A stretch of 64,000 nucleotides of DNA from Kutzneria viridogrisea (lineage in GTDB: Bacteria > Actinomycetota > Actinomycetes > Mycobacteriales > Pseudonocardiaceae). The translations under genes and the position numbers were made by a program. How positions within the stretch are numbered: position 1 is the first letter of the stretch; each line of letters starts with the position of its first letter. A model generated the notes under the pieces. It saw nothing but the letters and a program-made list of their open reading frames with translations, did no database searches and had not been told where the DNA came from. This document shows positions 33,831 to 42,218 of the stretch, in pieces. Location: NCBI GenBank assembly GCA_014138725.1, contig JACJID010000006.1, positions 186,001 to 250,000 of the forward strand, written 5' to 3'.

Positions 33831-34982
33831 TCAGGTCACTGACTGGTAAATCCGCAGGGTCTGCTCCGCCACCCCGGCCCAGGAGAACTCGGCGACCGCC
33901 CGCTCGCGGCCCGCCGCGCCCATCGCCCTGGCCCGCGCCGGATCGGCGAGCAACTCGTTGATCGCCTGCGCCAGCCCGTCCCGGTAGGCGGCCACGTCCC
34001 GCTCGTCGTAGTGCACCAGCAGCCCGGTCTCGCCCTCGGCCACGACCTCGGGGATGCCGCCCACGTCGGAGGCGACCACCGCCGTGCCGCAGGCCATCGC
34101 CTCCAGGTTCACGATGCCCAGCGGCTCGTACACCGAGGGGCACACGAAGGCCGTGGCGTGGCTGAGCACCTGGCGGATCTCCGGCTGCGGCAGCATCTGC
34201 TGGATCCAGAACACGCCCGGCCGCGCCGCCGACAGCTCGGCAACCGCGGCCTCGGTCTCCGCGGCGATCTCCGGGGTGTCCGGGGCCCCGGCGCACAGCA
34301 CGATCTGCGCCGCCGGGTCGATCCGGTGGGCGGCGGCGATCAGGTGGCCGACCCCCTTCTGCCTGGTGATCCGCCCGACGAAGGCCACCGTGGGCCGGGT
34401 CGGGTCGATGCCCAAGCGCTCCAGGACATCGGTCTCGTCCACCGGGTGGTACGCCTGGCTGTCGATGCCGTTGCGCACCACGTGCACCCGCGCCGGGTCC
34501 AGTGCCGGGTAGCAGTCCAGCACATCGGTGCGCATGCCCTCGCTGACGGCGATCACCGCGTCCGCCGACTCGTAGGACACCCGCTCCACCCAGGAGGACA
34601 GCCGGTAGCCGCCGCCCAGCTGCTCGGCCTTCCACGGCCTGCGCGGTTCCAGGGAGTGGGCCGTCACCACGTGCGGCACCCCGTGCAGCACCTTGGACAG
34701 GTGGCCCGCGAGATTGGCGTACCAGGTGTGGGAGTGCACCAAATCGACGTTCGCCAGGGCAGCGGTCATGGCCAGGTCGACCGACAACGTGCTCAGCGCG
34801 GGGTTGGCCGACTCCATACCGGGAGCCGGGTTGTGCGCGATCGCGTCCTCGCGCTGACCACCGAAGCAGTGCACGTCCACCTGCGCGAGTTCACGCAGTC
34901 GCGGGACCAGGAAACCGACGTGGACCCCGGCCCCGCCGTAGACCTCGGGTGGGTACTCGCGTGTAAGCAGTCCGATGCGCAC
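33831..34982 (-). CDS. glgA: Actinobacterial glycogen synthase GlgA/GlgM
   Basis: A 383-residue GT4-fold glycosyltransferase starting MRIGLLTREYPPEVYGGAGVH. Other marks are VHSHTWYANLAGHL, VAFVGRITRQKGVGHL and CPSVYEPLGIVNLEAMACGTAVVASDVGG, the retaining-enzyme E-x7-E type region. The mycobacterial homologue (Rv1212c) makes alpha-1,4-glucan and maltose-1-phosphate from ADP-glucose (from memory). ADP-glucose would come from the divergent glgC, 39 bases away. Start GTG 34982 is supported by TACGTT seven bases upstream. Confidence 0.94.
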   Translation of the reverse strand: MRIGLLTREYPPEVYGGAGVHVGFLVPRLRELAQVDVHCFGGQREDAIAHNPAPGMESANPALSTLSVDLAMTAALANVDLVHSHTWYANLAGHLSKVLHGVPHVVTAHSLEPRRPWKAEQLGGGYRLSSWVERVSYESADAVIAVSEGMRTDVLDCYPALDPARVHVVRNGIDSQAYHPVDETDVLERLGIDPTRPTVAFVGRITRQKGVGHLIAAAHRIDPAAQIVLCAGAPDTPEIAAETEAAVAELSAARPGVFWIQQMLPQPEIRQVLSHATAFVCPSVYEPLGIVNLEAMACGTAVVASDVGGIPEVVAEGETGLLVHYDERDVAAYRDGLAQAINELLADPARARAMGAAGRERAVAEFSWAGVAEQTLRIYQSVT

Positions 34983-35021
34983 AGCTGACAACGTAGTGCC
35001 ACACAGATAGGGTTCCGGATC
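34983..35021. promoter_or_regulatory. Divergent leaderless promoters of glgA and glgC
   Basis: TAGGGT at 35008-35013 is eight bases before the glgC GTG. On the minus strand TACGTT (34995 down to 34990) is seven bases before the glgA GTG. The whole gap is 39 bases with no ribosome sites. Confidence 0.6.
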
Positions 35022-36239
35022 GTGAAGGGCCAGCCGCACGTTCTCGGAATTGTTCTCGCGGGCGGCGAGGGCAAGCGCCTGTGGCCGTTGACGGCGGACA
35101 GGGCCAAACCGGCCGTGCCGTTCGGCGGCAACTACCGGTTGATCGACTTCGTGTTGTCCAACCTGGTGAACGCGGGACTGTCCAAGCTGTGCGTGCTGAC
35201 GCAGTACAAGTCGCACTCCCTGGACCGGCACATCTCCACCACGTGGCGGCTGTCCAGTGTGCTCGGGCAGTACATCACCCCGGTCCCGGCCCAGCAGCGG
35301 CTCGGCCCGCGCTGGTACACCGGCAGCGCCGACGCGATCTTCCAGTCGCTCAACCTGGTGCACGACGAGAAGCCGGACTACATCGTGGTCTTCGGCGCCG
35401 ACCACGTGTACCGGATGGACCCGGGCCAGATGGTCGAGCAGCACATCGACACCGGGGCGGGCGTCACCGTGGCGGGCATCCGCGTGCCGCGCGCGGAGGC
35501 GCGGGCCTTCGGCTGCATCGACTCCGGCGCCGACGGGCGGATCACCCGGTTCCTGGAGAAGCCCGCCGAGCCCCCGCACGTGCCGGACAACCCGGACGTG
35601 ACCTTCGCGTCCATGGGCAACTACGTGTTCACCACCGAGGCGCTGCTCGACGCCCTGCGCGCCGACGCCGCCGACCCGGACTCCGATCACGACATGGGCG
35701 GCAACATCATTCCCATGCTGGTCGGCGCGGGCGGGGCCAACGTCTACGACTTCGACGACAACGTGGTGCCCGGTGCCACCGAGCGCGACCGCGGCTACTG
35801 GCGGGACGTGGGAACCCTGGACGCCTACTACGAGGCGCACATGGACCTGGTCTCCGTGCACCCGGTGTTCAACCTCTACAACCAGGCCTGGCCCATCCGC
35901 ACCGCCACGCCCCCGCTGCCGCCCGCCAAGTTCGTCAACGGCGGCGCCGCGCACGAGTCCATCGTCGGCCCGGGGTCGATCATCTCCGGCGCCGCGGTGC
36001 GCGAGTCGGTGGTCAGCTCGGACGTGGTGGTCGAGGCCGGTGCCCAGGTCGAGGGCAGCGTGCTGCTGCCGGGGGTGCGCGTGGGCAAGGGCGCCGTGGT
36101 GCGCAGGGCGATCCTGGACAAGAACGTGGTCGTCGCCGACGGGGCCGTGATCGGCGTGGACCAGGAGGCCGACCGCGAGCGCTACACGGTCAGCGCGGGC
36201 GGGGTCGTGGTGCTCGGCAAGGGCGCGCGGGCGGAATAG
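35022..36239 (+). CDS. glgC: Glucose-1-phosphate adenylyltransferase GlgC
   Basis: A 405-residue nucleotidyltransferase that makes ADP-glucose from ATP and glucose-1-phosphate. The N-terminal signature [20 protein letters not shown], the substrate loop [11 protein letters not shown] and the lysine region FLEKPAEPP are visible. The C-terminal left-handed beta-helix begins near [13 protein letters not shown]. It is divergent from glgA and ends at a bidirectional hairpin. Confidence 0.97.
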   Translation: MKGQPHVLGIVLAGGEGKRLWPLTADRAKPAVPFGGNYRLIDFVLSNLVNAGLSKLCVLTQYKSHSLDRHISTTWRLSSVLGQYITPVPAQQRLGPRWYTGSADAIFQSLNLVHDEKPDYIVVFGADHVYRMDPGQMVEQHIDTGAGVTVAGIRVPRAEARAFGCIDSGADGRITRFLEKPAEPPHVPDNPDVTFASMGNYVFTTEALLDALRADAADPDSDHDMGGNIIPMLVGAGGANVYDFDDNVVPGATERDRGYWRDVGTLDAYYEAHMDLVSVHPVFNLYNQAWPIRTATPPLPPAKFVNGGAAHESIVGPGSIISGAAVRESVVSSDVVVEAGAQVEGSVLLPGVRVGKGAVVRRAILDKNVVVADGAVIGVDQEADRERYTVSAGGVVVLGKGARAE

Positions 36240-36248
36240 CCGGTCGAT

Positions 36249-36301
36249 GCCATGAAAGTGCCGTTGCTGGCGTCCAGTGCCAGCAACGGCACTTTCATGG
36301 C
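36249..36301. terminator. Bidirectional hairpin, GAAAGTGCCGT family, copy 2
   Basis: A perfect 23-bp stem pairs 36249-36271 with 36279-36301 around a seven-base loop. It lies between the convergent stops of glgC and the O-methyltransferase gene. Confidence 0.88.
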
Positions 36302-36304
36302 ACC

Positions 36305-36955
36305 TCAGGGTCGTTTGGCGGCCACCAGCAGCCCGTCGCCCACCGGCAGCAGCAGCGGGACGAGCCGCTCGTCCTCGCGGACGGCCCGGTTGACCTCGCG
36401 CAGGGCCGTGGTCGCCGAGTCCCGGTGGTTCGGGTCCACCACCCGCCCGCTCCACAGCACGTTGTCGAAGGCGATGACCCCGCCCGGCCGCAGCATGCGC
36501 ACCCCGTGCTCCAGGTAGCGCGGGTACTCGGGCTTGGCGGCGTCCACGAACACCAGGTCGTAGCCGCCGTCGGTGAGCCGGGGCAGCACGTCCAGGGCCT
36601 GGCCCATGATCAGCCGGGTGCGGCCGGGCGCGATCCCGGCCTCGGCGAAGGCCCGCCGCGCGGTGCGGTGGTGCTCGGGCTCCACGTCGATCGAGGTGAG
36701 CACCCCGTCGGGGGCCATGCCGCCGAGCAGCCACAGCCCGCTGACCCCGGCGCCGGTCCCGATCTCCACCACGGCCCTGGCCTGCACCGCCGCCGCGAGG
36801 AAGCGCAGCGCGGCCCCGCCGGACACGCCGATCGGCACACAGCCCAGCTCGTGTCCCCTGGCCCTGGCCGCGGCGGCCGCCGCGTCCTCGGCCGGGTAGC
36901 CCTCCACGAACTCGCGGACCTCGGGCACCGCGAAGATCGGCATCTCGGCTGTCAC
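36305..36955 (-). CDS. SAM-dependent O-methyltransferase
   Basis: A 216-residue class I methyltransferase of the family 3 (caffeoyl-CoA/catechol) type. The SAM motif is VVEIGTGAGVSGLWLLGG, with LTSIDVEPEH, and metal-site FVDAAKPEYPRYL plus FDNVLWSGRV. The mycobacterial neighbour of sigE, Rv1220c, is the same type (from memory). The substrate is unknown. GTG 36955 was chosen because TAACCT lies eight bases upstream, a leaderless signature; ATG 36943 is the alternative. Confidence 0.9.
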   Translation of the reverse strand: MTAEMPIFAVPEVREFVEGYPAEDAAAAAARARGHELGCVPIGVSGGAALRFLAAAVQARAVVEIGTGAGVSGLWLLGGMAPDGVLTSIDVEPEHHRTARRAFAEAGIAPGRTRLIMGQALDVLPRLTDGGYDLVFVDAAKPEYPRYLEHGVRMLRPGGVIAFDNVLWSGRVVDPNHRDSATTALREVNRAVREDERLVPLLLPVGDGLLVAAKRP

Positions 36956-37014
36956 AGGGTGTGAGGTTAGCGGCGAGTGCCCCGGTCGCGGGTGAACCCA
37001 CCGTGAAGTCACTT

Positions 37015-37043
37015 TCTCAGGCTGCTCTCAGGGCACTCTCACG
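37015..37043 (+). promoter_or_regulatory. Three direct heptamers upstream of sigE
   Basis: TCTCAGG (37015-37021), TCTCAGG (37026-37032) and TCTCACG (37037-37043) repeat with an exact 11-base period, the geometry of OmpR-family response regulator sites. In mycobacteria the OmpR-type MprA regulates sigE, so an MprA-like site is likely. Confidence 0.6.
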
Positions 37044-37064
37044 GTCGGCACATGCGCTGCCGAC
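37044..37064. promoter_or_regulatory. Inverted repeat between direct repeats and the sigE promoter
   Basis: GTCGGCA (37044-37050) faces TGCCGAC (37058-37064) across seven bases. It may be an operator. Confidence 0.35.
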
Positions 37065-37075
37065 ACAGTAGGTGG

Positions 37076-37101
37076 GGAACAACTCCGAGGCCCTCGGCGT
37101 T
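37076..37101 (+). promoter_or_regulatory. ECF-type promoter of sigE
   Basis: GGAAC at 37076-37080, 17 bases, then CGTT at 37098-37101. This fits the promoter recognised by SigE-type ECF factors (GGAAC-N16/17-CGTT), so sigE is probably autoregulated. A transcript start near 37108 supports ATG 37147. Confidence 0.6.
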
Positions 37102-37146
37102 GTGCCAGCAGAAGGGCAGCCGCCCGCAGGAGGTGCCGTACCACAC

Positions 37147-37734
37147 ATGACCACGCCGCAGACCGAAGTCAAGCCGGTGGAGATCGCTCCCACCTCGGCT
37201 GATGGCGGCTGGACGCCTCCGTCCTGGGACGAGATCGTCCGCGAGCACGCCGACCGGGTGTACCGGCTGGCCTACCGCCTCAGCGGTAACCAGCACGACG
37301 CCGAGGACCTGACCCAGGAGACCTTCATCCGGGTCTTCCGCTCGCTGGCCTCCTACAAGCCGGGCACCTTCGAGGGCTGGCTGCACCGCATCACCACGAA
37401 CCTGTTCCTGGACATGGCGCGGCGCCGCTCCCGGCTGCGCATGGAGGGCCTGCCCGAGGACACCGACCGCCTGGTCGGCGACGACCCGAGCCCCGAGCAG
37501 GTCTACTCGGCCACCCACCTGGACCCGGACCTGGAGGCCGCGCTGGACGAGCTGCCCGCGGAATTCCGGGCCGCCGTGGTCCTCTGCGATGTCGAAGGCC
37601 TGTCCTACGATGAGATCGGCGCGACGCTCGGCGTGAAGCTGGGCACCGTGCGCAGCCGCATCCACCGCGGCAGGCAGGCACTCCGGGCGAGCCTGGAGCG
37701 CCGTCGTCAGATGGCAGGGGAGGGGCTTGCATGA
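37147..37734 (+). CDS. sigE: ECF sigma factor SigE
   Basis: A 195-residue extracytoplasmic-function sigma factor. Region 2 has [20 protein letters not shown] with [14 protein letters not shown]. Region 4 has [20 protein letters not shown], which closely resembles mycobacterial SigE. It directs transcription during envelope stress. The start is uncertain: ATG 37147 is 13 bases after AGGAGG and downstream of the likely ECF promoter, while GTG 37072 would add 25 residues. Mycobacterial sigE also uses several starts (from memory). It overlaps the anti-sigma gene by four bases. Confidence 0.95.
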   Translation: MTTPQTEVKPVEIAPTSADGGWTPPSWDEIVREHADRVYRLAYRLSGNQHDAEDLTQETFIRVFRSLASYKPGTFEGWLHRITTNLFLDMARRRSRLRMEGLPEDTDRLVGDDPSPEQVYSATHLDPDLEAALDELPAEFRAAVVLCDVEGLSYDEIGATLGVKLGTVRSRIHRGRQALRASLERRRQMAGEGLA

Positions 37735-38381
37735 CGGACCTGCGTGGCTGGAGTCTGCCGCGCCTGCCGGAGCAGCACCTCGCGCCGGACGCCGTGGTCG
37801 CCTTCGTGGACGGTGAGCTGTCCGCCACCGCCCACGACCGAGCGGCCGCGCACCTGGCGCGGTGCCCGTTCTGCGCAGCCGAGGCGGCCACCCAGCGGCA
37901 CGCCCGCGCCGCCATGCGCACCGCCTCCGCCCCCGTCGCCTCCGCGGGCCTGCTCGCCTCGCTGCGGGCCATCCCGCAGGAGGTCGAGCTGCCCAGCGGC
38001 CCGGACAACCTCGCCGTGACCGAGGACGGCCAGCTGGTCACCGTGCTCAGGCCGGGCAAGACCCAGTCCGTGCCCTTCGGCTCCGGCACGCCCTTCGGTT
38101 CCTCCCAGCCCCTGGGCAGCAGCCCGAACGTGCTGGGCCGCCGCCGTGCCAAGCAGGGCGCGGGCGCCGTGGTCTCCGGTCTGGTGCTGGCCTCGCTGGC
38201 CATCGTCACCATGCACGGGGACGCCCCGGTCGGCGGCACCGAGGCGGGCAACCGCCCCGGGGACTCGCACCCGGCGGTGGCCGGTGTGCCCGTCGACCCG
38301 CGTGCCCAGCGCCCGGTGCCCGCCACCGCCACCGTCACGACCACCGTGGCCACCACGATCACCGAGCTGCCGCACCGCTGA
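37731..38381 (+). CDS. rseA: Anti-sigma factor RseA with zinc-binding ZAS motif
   Basis: A 216-residue anti-sigma factor. The zinc-associated motif H41-x3-C45-x2-C48 (HLARCPFC) lies in the N-terminal sigma-binding domain. One hydrophobic segment ([15 protein letters not shown]) comes near residue 150, followed by a short Pro/Thr-rich tail. It should hold SigE inactive until stress. The ATGA overlap with sigE keeps the pair in step, and htrA follows. Confidence 0.92.
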   Translation: MTDLRGWSLPRLPEQHLAPDAVVAFVDGELSATAHDRAAAHLARCPFCAAEAATQRHARAAMRTASAPVASAGLLASLRAIPQEVELPSGPDNLAVTEDGQLVTVLRPGKTQSVPFGSGTPFGSSQPLGSSPNVLGRRRAKQGAGAVVSGLVLASLAIVTMHGDAPVGGTEAGNRPGDSHPAVAGVPVDPRAQRPVPATATVTTTVATTITELPHR

Positions 38382-38425
38382 CCCAACACCAGGACTTCAC
38401 CGGACGTGCGGCAGGCTGAGCGGTA

Positions 38426-39988
38426 ATGAGCGAGCAGTCCAGCCCGCCCCCGGAGGGGCCCGAGGCATTCCGGACCCCGGTGTCGGGCGTCGACGACGGT
38501 GCACACCGTCGCATTGGCCCGCGCCCGCTGGACCGCCCCTCCGTGGACCCCGCGCAGGCCGCCGAGTTCGCCCGGCCGCAGGGCGTCACCGGGGCCTTCA
38601 CGCCCCCGTCGCAGGCCACCAACGGCTCCTCCTCCGTGCAGCTGGCACCGCCGCCGCCGGAGGCCCTCGTCTCCGCCTTCCGCCGCCCCGATCGCGGCAG
38701 CGAGCTGCGCCTGCAGCGCCCGCCCGGGGAGGTCCCGCTGGGTGAGCAGCCCGCGGTGGAACCGGTCTTCTGGGCCGCCGACGCCGAGCGCGACCCGTGG
38801 CGCGACCCGGGCACCGGCGCCGTGCTGGGGCCGCCCGCTGACCCCGCCACCAAGAGCGCGACCGGCACCGACCAGTCCGCGCCCGGCGGCTCCGGCGCCC
38901 TGCTCAGCGTGCCGGAACTGCTGTTCGGCAGGCGGGTCAAGCCGCTGGCCCTCGGCGCGCTGGCCGGGGTCGCGCTGCTGCTCGGCGTGGCCGGTGGCCT
39001 GGTCGGCTGGGGCATCGCCCAGCTGGGCAACCCGCTGACCAGCAACGTCACCCTGAGCGAGGTCGAGCCGGGCAAGGAGCGCGCACCCGGCTCCATCGCG
39101 GAGATCACCAAGCGGGTGGAGCGCGCCGTGGTGCAGATCGAGGTCCGCACCGGGCAGACCGGCGGCCTGGGCTCCGGGGTGGTCATCGACGGCGCGGGCT
39201 ACGTGCTGACCAACAACCACGTGGTCTCCGCCGCGGCCAAGGACCCCGCCGCCTCGCTGAAGGTGGTCTTCGCCGACGGGACCAAGACCGAGGCCAAGAT
39301 CGTCGGCAGGGACGCGCGCACCGACCTGGCCGTGATCAAGGTGTCGGTGAGCAACCCGACCGTGGTGCAGCTGGGCAAGTCCAGCTCGCTGGCCGTGGGC
39401 GACCAGGTGATCGCGATCGGCTCCCCGCTCGGCCTGTCCAGCAGCGTCACCAGCGGCATCGTCAGCGCGCTCAACCGGCCCTTCCAGGCCGCGGGCGAGG
39501 GCCAGGACCCGCCGTCCACCTACGACGCCATCCAGACCGACGCCGCGATCAACCACGGCAACTCCGGCGGCGCGCTGCTGGACTCCACCGGGGCCCTGGT
39601 CGGCATCAACAGCGCGATCGCCTCCCCGCAGGACACCGGCTCCATCGGCATCGGCTTCGCCATCCCGATCGACTTCGCCCGACGCATCGCCGAGTCCCTG
39701 ATCCGCGACGGCCAGGTGCACCACGCCGACATCGGACTCAACGCGCGCTCGGTGTCCTCCACCTCCACCGACGGCGCCCAGGTGCAGAACGTCAAGCAGG
39801 GTGGGGCCGCGGACAAGGCGGGCATCGCCGAGGGGGACGTGATCGTGAAGCTGGGGGACCGGCCGATCCGCAACGCCGACGAGCTGTCCGTGGCGGTCAT
39901 CGAGCGGGGCATCGGGGAGACCCTGCCCGTCCAGGTGGTGCGCCAGGGCCGACAGATGGCGCTACAGGTCACCACGCAGTCCGATTAG
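38426..39988 (+). CDS. htrA: Membrane-anchored HtrA/DegP serine protease
   Basis: A 520-residue protease. A Pro-rich cytoplasmic tail of about 170 residues precedes one membrane helix (about 173-196), then the trypsin-like domain with His265 (LTNNHVVSA), Asp300 (DARTDLAVIKV) and Ser380 (NHGNSGGALLD). A PDZ domain covers roughly 425-515. The active site faces outside, where it degrades misfolded envelope proteins and, in mycobacteria, may process RseA signalling. Its TAG stop forms part of the tatB -10 hexamer. Confidence 0.95.
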   Translation: MSEQSSPPPEGPEAFRTPVSGVDDGAHRRIGPRPLDRPSVDPAQAAEFARPQGVTGAFTPPSQATNGSSSVQLAPPPPEALVSAFRRPDRGSELRLQRPPGEVPLGEQPAVEPVFWAADAERDPWRDPGTGAVLGPPADPATKSATGTDQSAPGGSGALLSVPELLFGRRVKPLALGALAGVALLLGVAGGLVGWGIAQLGNPLTSNVTLSEVEPGKERAPGSIAEITKRVERAVVQIEVRTGQTGGLGSGVVIDGAGYVLTNNHVVSAAAKDPAASLKVVFADGTKTEAKIVGRDARTDLAVIKVSVSNPTVVQLGKSSSLAVGDQVIAIGSPLGLSSSVTSGIVSALNRPFQAAGEGQDPPSTYDAIQTDAAINHGNSGGALLDSTGALVGINSAIASPQDTGSIGIGFAIPIDFARRIAESLIRDGQVHHADIGLNARSVSSTSTDGAQVQNVKQGGAADKAGIAEGDVIVKLGDRPIRNADELSVAVIERGIGETLPVQVVRQGRQMALQVTTQSD

Positions 39989-39991
39989 GCT
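39986..39991 (+). promoter_or_regulatory. -10 hexamer for leaderless tatB, overlapping the htrA stop
   Basis: TAGGCT lies six bases before GTG 39998; its first three bases are the htrA stop codon. Confidence 0.45.
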
Positions 39992-39997
39992 GGGCAC

Positions 39998-40414
39998 GTG
40001 TTCGGTATCAGCTGGCCAGAATTCCTCGTCCTGGTCGTCGCGGGCCTGTTCATCCTCGGCCCCGAACGACTGCCCGGCGCGGCCGCCTGGCTGGGCAAGA
40101 GCATCCGGCAGGTCAAGGACTACGCCAGCGGGGCGCGCGAGCAGTTGCGCTCGGAGCTCGGGCCGGAGTTCGACGAGCTGCGCAAGCCGCTGGACGACCT
40201 GCGTGAGCTGCGCGGCAACCTGGACCCCAAGCAGGCCCTGCGCAGGCACCTGCTCGACGACATCGACCTCAACGACTACAAGCCCAACGGCTTCGCAGCC
40301 TCACCGCCGACCACGCCGTCTCCCTCCGGCCAGTCGGCTGTACAGCCGTCGAGCCGGGAGCAGCGACCGCTGTCCCCCGGCGAACGACCCCCGTTCGACC
40401 CTGACGCGACCTGA
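39998..40414 (+). CDS. tatB: Twin-arginine translocase subunit TatB
   Basis: A 138-residue protein. The N-terminal membrane helix [25 protein letters not shown] carries the family Glu and the GPERLP hinge, followed by an amphipathic helix and a long charged helix ([18 protein letters not shown]). The C-terminus is Pro/Ser-rich and disordered. TatB recognises Tat substrates with TatC. Length above 130 residues and the GPERLP hinge favour TatB over TatA. The stop codon lies inside a hairpin. Confidence 0.94.
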   Translation: MFGISWPEFLVLVVAGLFILGPERLPGAAAWLGKSIRQVKDYASGAREQLRSELGPEFDELRKPLDDLRELRGNLDPKQALRRHLLDDIDLNDYKPNGFAASPPTTPSPSGQSAVQPSSREQRPLSPGERPPFDPDAT

Positions 40415-40424
40415 GCGTCAGGGT
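40398..40424. terminator. Bidirectional hairpin containing both stop codons
   Basis: A 10-bp stem pairs 40398-40407 with 40415-40424. The tatB stop (40412-40414) is in the loop and the MarR stop (40418-40420) is in the right arm, so one structure serves both convergent genes. Confidence 0.75.
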
Positions 40425-40897
40425 CCGTCGCCGAGCGGAGGGGCTGCCTCCGCCAGGTGCTCACATGTCCTGCCGAAAGCGCCCATCTCCGTCTCTTCCA
40501 GCACCTCGACGAAATGTCGAACGACGCCGGCCAGGTGGGTGCCGGACGCGGTGCGCAACCGGTCCAGTCCTGCCTGGGTGAGTACCGCCACCACGCCCCT
40601 GCCGTCGCCGTCCGCCCGCTCCCGGCCGACCAGGCCGGTCCGCTCGAGGCGGTCGACCAGCCGGGTGACCCCGGAGCGGGAGAGCAGGACTGCGTCGGCC
40701 AGTTCGGTCATCCGCATCCGCCTGCCGGGCGCCTCGGCGAGCTGCACGAGCACGTCGTAGGAGGCCAGCGAGAGGCTCTGCTCGGAGACCAGCTCGGTCT
40801 CCAGATGTCGGGTGATCCTGGCGTGTGCACGGAGGAAGGATCGCCACACGGCTAACTCGGTCCGGGTGGGCAATCGAGTACGTCCTGTGTCAAGCAC
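40418..40897 (-). CDS. MarR family transcriptional regulator
   Basis: A 159-residue winged-helix regulator. The DNA-binding region is MRMTELADAVLLSRSGVTRLVDRLERTGLVGRERADGDGRGVVAVLT, the typical MarR wing. There is no cysteine pair for redox sensing. It is divergent from mrp with 106 bases between. Start GTG 40897 has TAACAT eight bases upstream on the minus strand, so it may be leaderless. Autoregulation is usual for the family; the ligand is unknown. Confidence 0.92.
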   Translation of the reverse strand: MLDTGRTRLPTRTELAVWRSFLRAHARITRHLETELVSEQSLSLASYDVLVQLAEAPGRRMRMTELADAVLLSRSGVTRLVDRLERTGLVGRERADGDGRGVVAVLTQAGLDRLRTASGTHLAGVVRHFVEVLEETEMGAFGRTCEHLAEAAPPLGDGP

Positions 40898-41003
40898 GAC
40901 CCCTCATGTTACGGAGTGCGTCCAGTCCGTCGCACAGCGCCCCGTTGCTGCCCCATCGGCCGCCGGATGACCGGCCGGTAACAACTGCTCGTAGCATGGG
41001 TGT

Positions 41004-42149
41004 GTGACCACGACCCAGCCACTGCCCACGACCGAGGACGTGCGCACCGCGCTGTCCCGCGTGCAGGACCCGGAGATCCGCCGCCCGATCACCGAACTCG
41101 GCATGGTGAAGGACGTCCAGGTCGGCGCGGACGGCCAGGTCACCGTGACGGTGTACCTGACCGTGGCCGGTTGCCCGATGCGCGACAAGATCACCGCCGA
41201 CGTCACCGCGGCGGTGTCGGCGCTCGAGGGCGTCCGGGGCGTCAGCGTGTCCCTGGAGGTCATGAGCGACGAGCAGCGCACCGAACTGCGCCGCACCCTG
41301 CGCGGGGACTCCGCCGACCCGGTGATCCCCTTCGCCCAGCCCGGATCGATGACCAGGGTGTACTGCGTGGCCTCCGGCAAGGGCGGGGTCGGCAAGTCCA
41401 GCATGACCGTCAACCTGGCCAGCGCCATCGCCGCGCGCGGGCTGTCGGTGGGCATCGTGGACGCCGACATCTACGGGCACTCGATCCCGCGCATGCTCGG
41501 CGCCCAGGGGCGGCCGACCCAGGTCGAGAAGATGATCATGCCCCCGCAGGCCAACGGGGTGAAGGTCATCTCGATCGGCATGTTCGTGCAGGGCAACGCC
41601 CCGGTGGTCTGGCGCGGGCCCATGCTGCACCGCGCGCTGCAACAGTTCCTGGCCGACGTGTTCTGGGGCGACCTGGACGTGCTGCTGCTCGACCTGCCGC
41701 CGGGCACCGGGGACATCGCGATCTCGGTGGCCCAGCTGATCCCCAACGCGGAGATCCTCGTGGTGACCACCCCGCAGCAGGCCGCCGCCGAGGTGGCCGA
41801 GCGGGCCGGGGCCATCGCGTTGCAGACCCGCCAGCGCATCGCCGGGGTCGTGGAGAACATGTCCTGGCTGGAGATGCCCGACGGCTCCAAGATGGAGCTG
41901 TTCGGCGCGGGCGGCGGGCAGGCCGTGGCCGACTCGCTGTCCAAGGCCGTGGGCGCCGACGTGCCGCTGCTGGGCCAGGTGCCGCTGGACCCGCGCCTGC
42001 GCGAGTGCGGGGACGCGGGCACCCCGCTGGTGCTGGCCGAGCCCGAGGCCCCGGCCTCCCAGGTGCTGCGCGAGGTGGCCGCCAAGCTGTCGGTGCGCTC
42101 GCGCGGACTCGCCGGCCGCCTGCTCAACGTGAGCCCCGCGGGCCGCTAG
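41004..42149 (+). CDS. mrp: Mrp/NBP35-type Fe-S cluster carrier ATPase
   Basis: A 381-residue protein. An N-terminal DUF59/MIP18 domain (about 10-85, GCPMRDKITADV) precedes the P-loop ATPase with the deviant Walker motif GKGGVGKSSM, switch IVDADIYGHSIPRMLG and LLLDLPPGTGD. The CxxC that usually follows VENMS in other bacteria is missing (here VENMSWLEMPDGS), so the cluster must be bound otherwise or not at all; mycobacterial Mrp seems the same (from memory). TAGCAT six bases before GTG 41004 suggests leaderless expression. Confidence 0.94.
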   Translation: MTTTQPLPTTEDVRTALSRVQDPEIRRPITELGMVKDVQVGADGQVTVTVYLTVAGCPMRDKITADVTAAVSALEGVRGVSVSLEVMSDEQRTELRRTLRGDSADPVIPFAQPGSMTRVYCVASGKGGVGKSSMTVNLASAIAARGLSVGIVDADIYGHSIPRMLGAQGRPTQVEKMIMPPQANGVKVISIGMFVQGNAPVVWRGPMLHRALQQFLADVFWGDLDVLLLDLPPGTGDIAISVAQLIPNAEILVVTTPQQAAAEVAERAGAIALQTRQRIAGVVENMSWLEMPDGSKMELFGAGGGQAVADSLSKAVGADVPLLGQVPLDPRLRECGDAGTPLVLAEPEAPASQVLREVAAKLSVRSRGLAGRLLNVSPAGR

Positions 42150-42167
42150 CCCCCGCCGACCCGATGT

Positions 42168-42216
42168 CAGGAAAGTGCCGTTCGCGGCATCTAGTGTCTC
42201 GAACGGCACTTTCCTG
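42168..42216. terminator. Bidirectional hairpin, GAAAGTGCCGT family, copy 3
   Basis: A 17-bp perfect outer stem (42168-42184 with 42200-42216) encloses 15 bases that can pair further with mismatches. It lies between the convergent mrp and DUF1003 genes. Confidence 0.85.
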
Positions 42217-42218
42217 GC

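Noticed and set aside
33831-37001. Very long minus-strand open frame (over 1,000 codons) across glgA, glgC and the methyltransferase
   Set aside because: Only its last 384 codons are a real gene (glgA). The rest is antisense to glgC and in the wrong frame of the methyltransferase gene, with Arg/Gly/Ala-rich composition typical of GC-rich shadow frames.
37072-37146. GTG 37072 as the sigE start
   Set aside because: It lies upstream of the likely ECF transcript start and gives an unconserved-looking extension. It is kept as an alternative because mycobacterial sigE uses several starts.
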